The position numbers were made by a program, and so were the translations under genes. A stretch of 64,000 nucleotides of DNA, from positions 2,604,001-2,668,000 of the forward strand of contig JBBMOL010000057.1 in NCBI GenBank assembly GCA_037954665.1, written 5' to 3'. Shown here piece after piece: positions 58,588 through 64,000 of this stretch (position 1 is the stretch's first letter; the number at the start of each line of letters is the position of its first letter). The notes under the pieces were generated by a model. The model made no database searches. It was not told the origin of the DNA and saw only the letters and a list, made by a program, of their open reading frames with translations. The stretch comes from Laguncularia racemosa. Lineage: Eukaryota; Streptophyta; Magnoliopsida; Myrtales; Combretaceae.

Positions 58588-61165
58588 TCAAATTGATGCG
58601 GACTGATCAAGAAGCATCAATTTACCAACAAGAAACTGATGACGCTGCCGAGAAAGAGCCTTAGTAAATATATCAGCCGTTTGAAGATTAGAAGATATAT
58701 GAGGAAGAGAAATAACACCATTATCATAAGCTTCTCGAATAGAATGACAGTCCACTTCAATATGTTTCGTACGCTCATGAAAAACAGGATTAGCAGTAAT
58801 CTGAACAGCACTAGTATTATCGACATAAAGAGAGGTAGACCCAAGTTGAGGAAAACCAACCTCAGCCAACAAACCTCGAAGCCAAATGATCTCAGAGCAA
58901 GCAGACGACATAGCATGATATTCAGACTCAGTAGAAGACTTAGACACACGATCTTGTTTCTTACTCTTCCAAGAAATTAAAGAGTTACCAAGAAACATAC
59001 ACCAACCAGTAATAGAGCGACGCGTATCAGAACAACCAGCCCAATCAGCATCACTATATGTAGTTAAGTGAATAGGAGACTCCGCAGAAAAGAACAAACC
59101 ACGATGAGAAGTCCCTTTTAAATACCGAACAATACGGCGAACTGCTGCTAAATGAAGATGTGTAGGTGCTTGCATAAATTGAATAACTTGTTGTACAGCA
59201 AATGAAATATCAGGACGTGTAATAGTCAGATAATTGAGACTTCTAACAAGTTGTCGATATAGAGATGGATCGGATAGAAAGTCACCATCATTTCGTTGAT
59301 ATTTAACATTCACTTCCAAAGGAGTATCGACAGAACGTCCCTCTTGGAGACCAGCTAAAGCAATAAGTTCCTCAGTATATTTATGTTGATAAGACCTAAG
59401 AAATAAGTTAACGATCCCAAATCCTTCATATGAAAAGAAACTTGAAGGCGCTCTTGTAACTGAGACATTAATTGAGCATCAGATCCTGTGATAACAATAT
59501 CATCAACATAGACTAACAACAAGACAATTCCCTTGTCAGTCTTGCACAGGAATAATGAAGAATCATACCGACTTTGAATAAAAGAGAAGCTAAGAAGAGT
59601 ATTACGAAACTTTTCAAACCAGGCCCGTGGAGCCTGTTTTAAACCATATAGAGACCATTTGAGCTTACAAACATCATGTGAGGGTGTGGAAAACAATCTT
59701 GGAGGAGGAGTCATATAGATATCTTCCTTGAGGTCTCCATGCAAAAATGCATTCTTAACATCCATCTGTCGTAAGAACCATCCTTTAGATGCAGCAATAG
59801 ATAGAATAAACCGGACAGTTGTCATCTTAGCCACAGGTGCAAAGGTCTCTTCATAATCAATTCCATATTCCTGTCGATTGCCAAGAGCTACCAACCTTGC
59901 CTTATATCTGTCGAGAGAATAATCAGATCGAATCTTAAGAGAATAAACCCATTTACAACCAATGGGTTTAACACCAACAGGACATGAAACAATATCCCAA
60001 GTGTGATTGTCTTGAAGTGCTTGAAGTTTCTCTTGCATGGCTTTTATCCAGCAAGGCTGTTTAGCAGCCTGAGAATAAGAGGTATGAATGGTAGCATTAG
60101 TTACAATTGCAGAATAGCCATATCTATCTGGAGGACGAGTGTGCCGAGTTGATCGTCGAAGAATCATTGAAGCATTTTCAGGAGCAGGGTTGGAAAGGAC
60201 AAGTCCAGGCTTGAACCGTTTATCAAAATAAGAGTCATCAAAGTGAGGAAGTACAACAGTATCAGATGTCAAAAGATGTTGCTGAAAATAGTATTCATGT
60301 TCAAAGAAAATCACATCCCGAGAGATATGCCATCGATTATTAATCGAATCATAACACACAAAACCTTTATGATTAGGACTGTAACCCATAAAGCCACATC
60401 GAACAGACTGAGCTGACAACTTATGACGTTCATGGGTAGGTAAATGAATGAAACAAACACATCCGAAAGTATGTAGCATATGATAATTAGGATGTTTACC
60501 AAACACTCGTTAATAGGGAGAATCAAACTTCAATTGTTGAGATGGTAAGCGAGTAATCAGATAAACGACAATAGATAAAGCTTTGGTCCAAAACTTAGCT
60601 GGAACAGAAGATTCTAACAACAATGTGCGCACCACATCTAGCAAATGTCGATTTTTCCATTCGACAACTCCATTCTGCTAAGGTGTATGAGGACATGAGC
60701 GTTGTGAAACAATACCCTTGTTATGAAGAAATGCTTCAAACTCATGAGAAATATATTCACCACCATTATCAGATCGTAAGATTTTAATACAAGTGGAAAA
60801 CTGAGTCTTAATATATCTCACAAAGGTTTGAAACACAGTAAACACGTTTGCTTTGGAATGCAAAAAATAAATCCATGTAAATCCACTGTAATCATCAATA
60901 AATGTCATAAAATATTTATACTGATCATGTGAAATAATTGGTGCAATTCCCCAAACATCACTATGAATAATGTCAAAACTTTTATTGGCACGACTACCCA
61001 AAACAGGAAAAGGTAATGTCTTACTTTTGCCCAGTTTACAAGAAGAACAATCAACTAATAAACTCTTATCTATGGAACCGAGAACACCTCTTTGCAACAA
61101 ATGATTCAAAACAACATTATTTGGATGACCTAAGCATCTATGCCAGATGCCAGCCTTATTGTCAA
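58588..61165 (-). pseudogene. copia pol: integrase, RT, RNase H (broken)
   Basis: Reading leftward, the pre-integrase motif (WHRCLGHPNN near 61,140) comes first, then the integrase core (IIHSDVWG, FIDDYSGFTWIYFL, RSDNGGEY) to a TAG at 60,678. A short degenerate link with another stop near 60,509 precedes the integrase C-terminus and RT (60,506-59,355: YKARLVALGNRQEYGIDYEETFAPVAK in overlapping parts, DVKNAFLHGDL, LKQAPRAWFEKF), with YVDD at 59,499-59,510. A frame change near 59,370 leads into the rest of RT and RNase H (59,319-58,588: DADWAGCSDTRRSITGW, SSTESEYHA, IEVDCHSIREA). The final stop is next to the PPT. Few lesions suggest moderate age. Confidence 0.92.
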
Positions 61166-62597
61166 TGATAAAGGCATATTTTATTATGTTGTATCTTGCG
61201 ATTGGTATGTATATTATTGTCAATTATTAGAAATTTCCAATAAAAAGATACTTAAATTGTATTTATGTTAATATCTTAGGGATTAATGGACTTGAAGATG
61301 TACATGATGTAAAACATGAAGAAATCACAAGCAAGGGATGAGACACGGCCGTGCCTAAAAGAAGAAGGAAAGAAGAAAATGCCAAGAAGCTTATGGAGTT
61401 ATCCCACGGCCTTGGTTTATGTGGTGGCAGTAACAACCACATTACACACGGCCATGCCTCATGTGGTGGACTGCCGACTTTTCATATTCTTGTGCAATTT
61501 GTATGTTTCTACGGAGCATAAAAGGTAGGGTGAGAAAAAAAAAGGAAAAAACGACCGGGGGGAGGAGAGGAGACTTTGAACAATTTGGCAGATTTGAGAA
61601 CTTTGTTTTGAGAAACTTTAGCTTTTTGCGAGGGAAGTGAAGATTGAATTCAATTGTACTTCCATCAATTGAGATCAAGTCAGAAATCTCTGAAGAGTTG
61701 TTTTAGGATCTTATTTCCAGATTTGCTACATATTGGTGACTTCTTATCCTAATCATATTTTGCATTTCTGTGAATTGGTTTTTATGTCATTAATGGATTC
61801 TTTAACATTTTTCGTTGAATTTTGTCTTGTTGTTATCTATTGTATGGCTGGCTAATTTCATTCGTGGGAATAGTGGATGAAGCCCTAGTTTGCTAAAATG
61901 ATCAGTGTAGTTTAGTTATGAGATTGACATATATGTGGAGTATTCATGTTGTGAATTCCTATAATTTCAATTTAATTGTGATAAGATTAGATTGTTAGAA
62001 ATCCAATCAATACGAAAGTGGAGATAGGATTTGTTAGAAATTCTTAATTAGACTAATGAGTCAATGCGAAAGCGGCGTTAATTGGTTTAATTAGGGTTCA
62101 TATAGAGATTAAAGCTATGTTCTAATTAATTATTCATTGAGAGATTAGGGATAATTGTATTAGGACATAAGGCGATCATAGCATTGAAAAATGTATGAGA
62201 GTATATTAGAATCCTTTGTTAATTAGAGATACGAAAGTGGACTAATTGATTTGAGGTTTAAAATGTTGAACTCACGTGAATAACCACATATAAGTTGATT
62301 TCAATAACTTAACGGTGGTTTGATTAGCATGACTAGGGTGAATTCTAAATTCCTATTGTTCAATTGGAAGTATTTATAAGAATCTTATAATTCTCATTAG
62401 CATAGAACTTAATTTAATCTATTTAGTTAAATATATAAAAGATTCCTATTTGAATTACCTAAATATTAGTATAAGTTATTATAGGTTTGGTAATCTTTTT
62501 AGTCCTCGAGGGAACGATACTCTACTCATCATATATTACTTGATTGCGACCTAGTATACTTGCTAGCGGTTTCACTTATACATTTCACGAGTGATCA
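61166..62597 (+). repeat. 5' LTR of the Athila-like element
   Basis: The LTR starts TGATAAAGGCATATTTTAT, matching the start of the solo LTR at 27,605. It ends GTGATCA just before AGTTT and the PBS. U3 contains CACGGCCGTG and CACGGCC words (about 61,338-61,470), followed by a TATA-like CATAAAAGG near 61,518-61,526. Confidence 0.8.
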
Positions 62598-62603
62598 AGT
62601 TTT

Positions 62604-62621
62604 TGGCACCGTTGCCGGGGA
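62604..62621 (+). other. Primer binding site, tRNA-Asp type
   Basis: TGGCACCGTTGCCGGGGA matches the Asp-tRNA PBS used by Athila/Tat elements, apart from one G-to-A change in a CpG (GCG to GCA). Confidence 0.9.
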
Positions 62622-62713
62622 TTATAAGATATTAGACTTTGTAGCTTTGTTGGTAATTTAGGTGCATTTTATTTTGTTGATAGTGTGTCTTTACTTTTCT
62701 GTCTTTTCTGCGG

Positions 62714-64000
62714 GTGTGCATGCAAAGGAGTAGGAGTCTTGAACTTCTACCCCTAGATCCTGAGATAGAGCATACTATACATCGTTTGAGAAGAGAGAAT
62801 AGACAGAGAGGAGAGAATCAAGAGGAAATCATGGCAGATGACAATAACAATCTTCCTATTCAGGCTGCCCTGCGAGCACTTCGCGATTTTTCAGTCCCAA
62901 CTATTCAAGGACCAGCAATTAGAAGGCCAGCTGTTCAGGCCAACACTTTTGAGCTGAAGCCGGCACTTATACAGATGGTGCAATCCAATCAGTTTGGTGG
63001 ATATACACATGAGAGCCCTGATGAGAACATAGCAGGATTCCTTCAGTATTCTAACTTGATAAAGATGAATGGTGTTTCTGATGATGCCATAAGACTGCAA
63101 CTTTTTCCTTTCTCATTGAAGGATAAGGCAAGAGCTTGGTATAATTCCTTACCTCAAGATTCTCTTACCACATGAGCTGAACTTCAATCAATGTTTCTTA
63201 GAAGATTTTTCCCACCATCACGTACTGCCAAATTAAGAAATGATATCACCAACTTTTCCAAGTTCAGTGGTGAATCATTATATGAGGCATGGGAACGATT
63301 TAAGGAAACAATCCGGAAGTGTCCACACCATGGCCTACCCGATAATCTCCTGATTGAGGTATTTTATCTTAGTTTGGATGACACTATGAGGTCATTGGTA
63401 GATGCTGCAGCTGGAAGTGCATTGATGGGTAAAACATACACTGAAGCCGGTGCTTTAATTGAAGAAATGGCATCCAGTGCACATAATTGGCAACATGAGA
63501 GAGGGAAATCAAGAGCTGCATCAGTTAGTGATATCGGTTCTATTTCAGCTCAGTTGGCAGCTCTCACTACTCAGGTAAGCAAACTTTCTTCTTCTCAATC
63601 AGTTAATGCTAACTTGCTTGCTAGTTGTGACTTGTGTTTGGGACCACACCCCTCTTTGGAATGTCCATTGGGAAACTTTCCAGCATCATCCAATAGAGAG
63701 TAAGTCAACTATGCCAACAATTTTCAAAGAGCTAATCAAGGGCCTTATTCCAACACTTACAATCCAGGCTGGCGAAATCATCCAAACTTCTCATGGAGGA
63801 ATGAGAACAACGTACAGAACCCACCACCTGGATTTCAAAAACAAGTCCCTACTCAGATTCCTCCTCCTCAGCAAAGTCAGTTAAGAATAGAAGAGCTCAT
63901 GCTGAGTTATGTGCAAAAGACTGACACTATGCTACAGAATCAGCAAGCCACCATTAGAAACTTAGAGAACCAAATTGGCCAGATCTCTCAACAGTTAAGC
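62714..64000 (+). pseudogene. Athila-like gag, two premature stops
   Basis: One frame runs from 62,714 to the window end and encodes an Athila-type gag. The start is LELLPLDPEIEHTIHRLRRE, then FELKPALIQMVQSNQFGGY, the core (LFPFSLKDKARAWYNSLP, FLRRFFPPSRTAKLRNDI, ESLYEAWERFKE), a Cys/His segment (CDLCLGPHPSLECP) and the Gln-rich tail (GWRNHPNFSWRN, NLENQIGQISQQLS). TGA at 63,173-63,175 and TAA at 63,701-63,703 interrupt it without a frameshift. Both sit where TGG and CAA are usual in the family. The C-terminus is outside the window. Confidence 0.9.

Larger units (their letters stand above)
58186..61165 (-). mobile_element. Ty1/copia element, 3' half, cut by Athila insertion
   Basis: Minus-strand integrase, RT, RNase H, PPT and probable 3' LTR of a copia element are present. 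The coding sequence runs unbroken to 61,165, where the TGATA terminus of an Athila-like LTR starts. Gag, protease and the 5' LTR would lie beyond the inserted element, outside the window. The left end is tentative. Confidence 0.8.
61166..64000 (+). mobile_element. Athila-like Ty3/gypsy element, 5' part
   Basis: A plus-strand element has a 1.43-kb 5' LTR, an Asp-tRNA PBS and a gag ORF that continues past the window end. Its left tip splits a copia integrase, so it is younger than that copia element. GTCAA (61,161-61,165) should be the TSD, but its partner lies outside the window. Confidence 0.88.

Noticed and set aside
62604..62621. tRNA-like match as part of a tRNA gene
   Set aside because: Only the 18-base 3' acceptor complement is present, at the expected PBS position after an LTR.

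Overview
The window is plant nuclear DNA, almost certainly from a eudicot. The evidence is one spliced host gene with GT-AG introns, AT-rich intergenic DNA with microsatellites, and dense plant-type transposons: L1-like LINEs, SIRE and other Ty1/copia, Ty3/gypsy including Athila/Tat-type elements, and a hAT. I cannot name the species from sequence alone.

Layout: 0.5-1.7 kb, a decayed LINE reverse transcriptase (minus). 4.6-8.2 kb, a Ty3/gypsy element whose two LTRs are INVERTED relative to each other yet sit exactly between a 5-bp target-site duplication (TSD). 8.2-14.9 kb, AT-rich DNA with a probable old LTR fragment. 15.0-26 kb, the only recognisable host gene, PYM (Partner of Y14 and Mago), with four coding exons, a probable 5'UTR intron and an approximately 7.9 kb last intron that holds a full-length antisense LINE (17-bp TSD) and a solo LTR (5-bp TSD). 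27.6-29.1 kb, an Athila/Tat-type solo LTR with TSD. 29.6-40.2 kb, a complete SIRE-type copia element with LTRs, PBS, PPT, TSD and a long extra ORF after pol. 44.5-48.3 kb, a hAT element with TIRs, an 8-bp TSD and a broken transposase. 49.5-55.3 kb, a complete Ty3/gypsy element with direct LTRs, PBS, PPT and TSD, related to the inverted-LTR copy. 55.8-58 kb, relics of a SIRE-like gag and of another LTR element. 58.2-61.2 kb, the 3' half of a copia element, interrupted at 61,165 by an Athila-like element that runs off the window end.

The most unusual signals are two. First, the element at 4,645-8,156 ends in U5 on both sides and still carries a perfect TSD, which points to aberrant reverse transcription or integration rather than later rearrangement. 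Second, a palindromic CACGGCCGTG module, often in roughly 53-bp repeats, lies upstream of the TATA-like box in the U3 of five LTRs that belong to at least three unrelated families (two gypsy relatives, a copia, and two Athila/Tat-type LTRs). Apart from PYM, every coding region is a transposon remnant. Most of the nonsense codons are of the TGG, CAG/CAA or CGA transition type expected from methyl-cytosine deamination.
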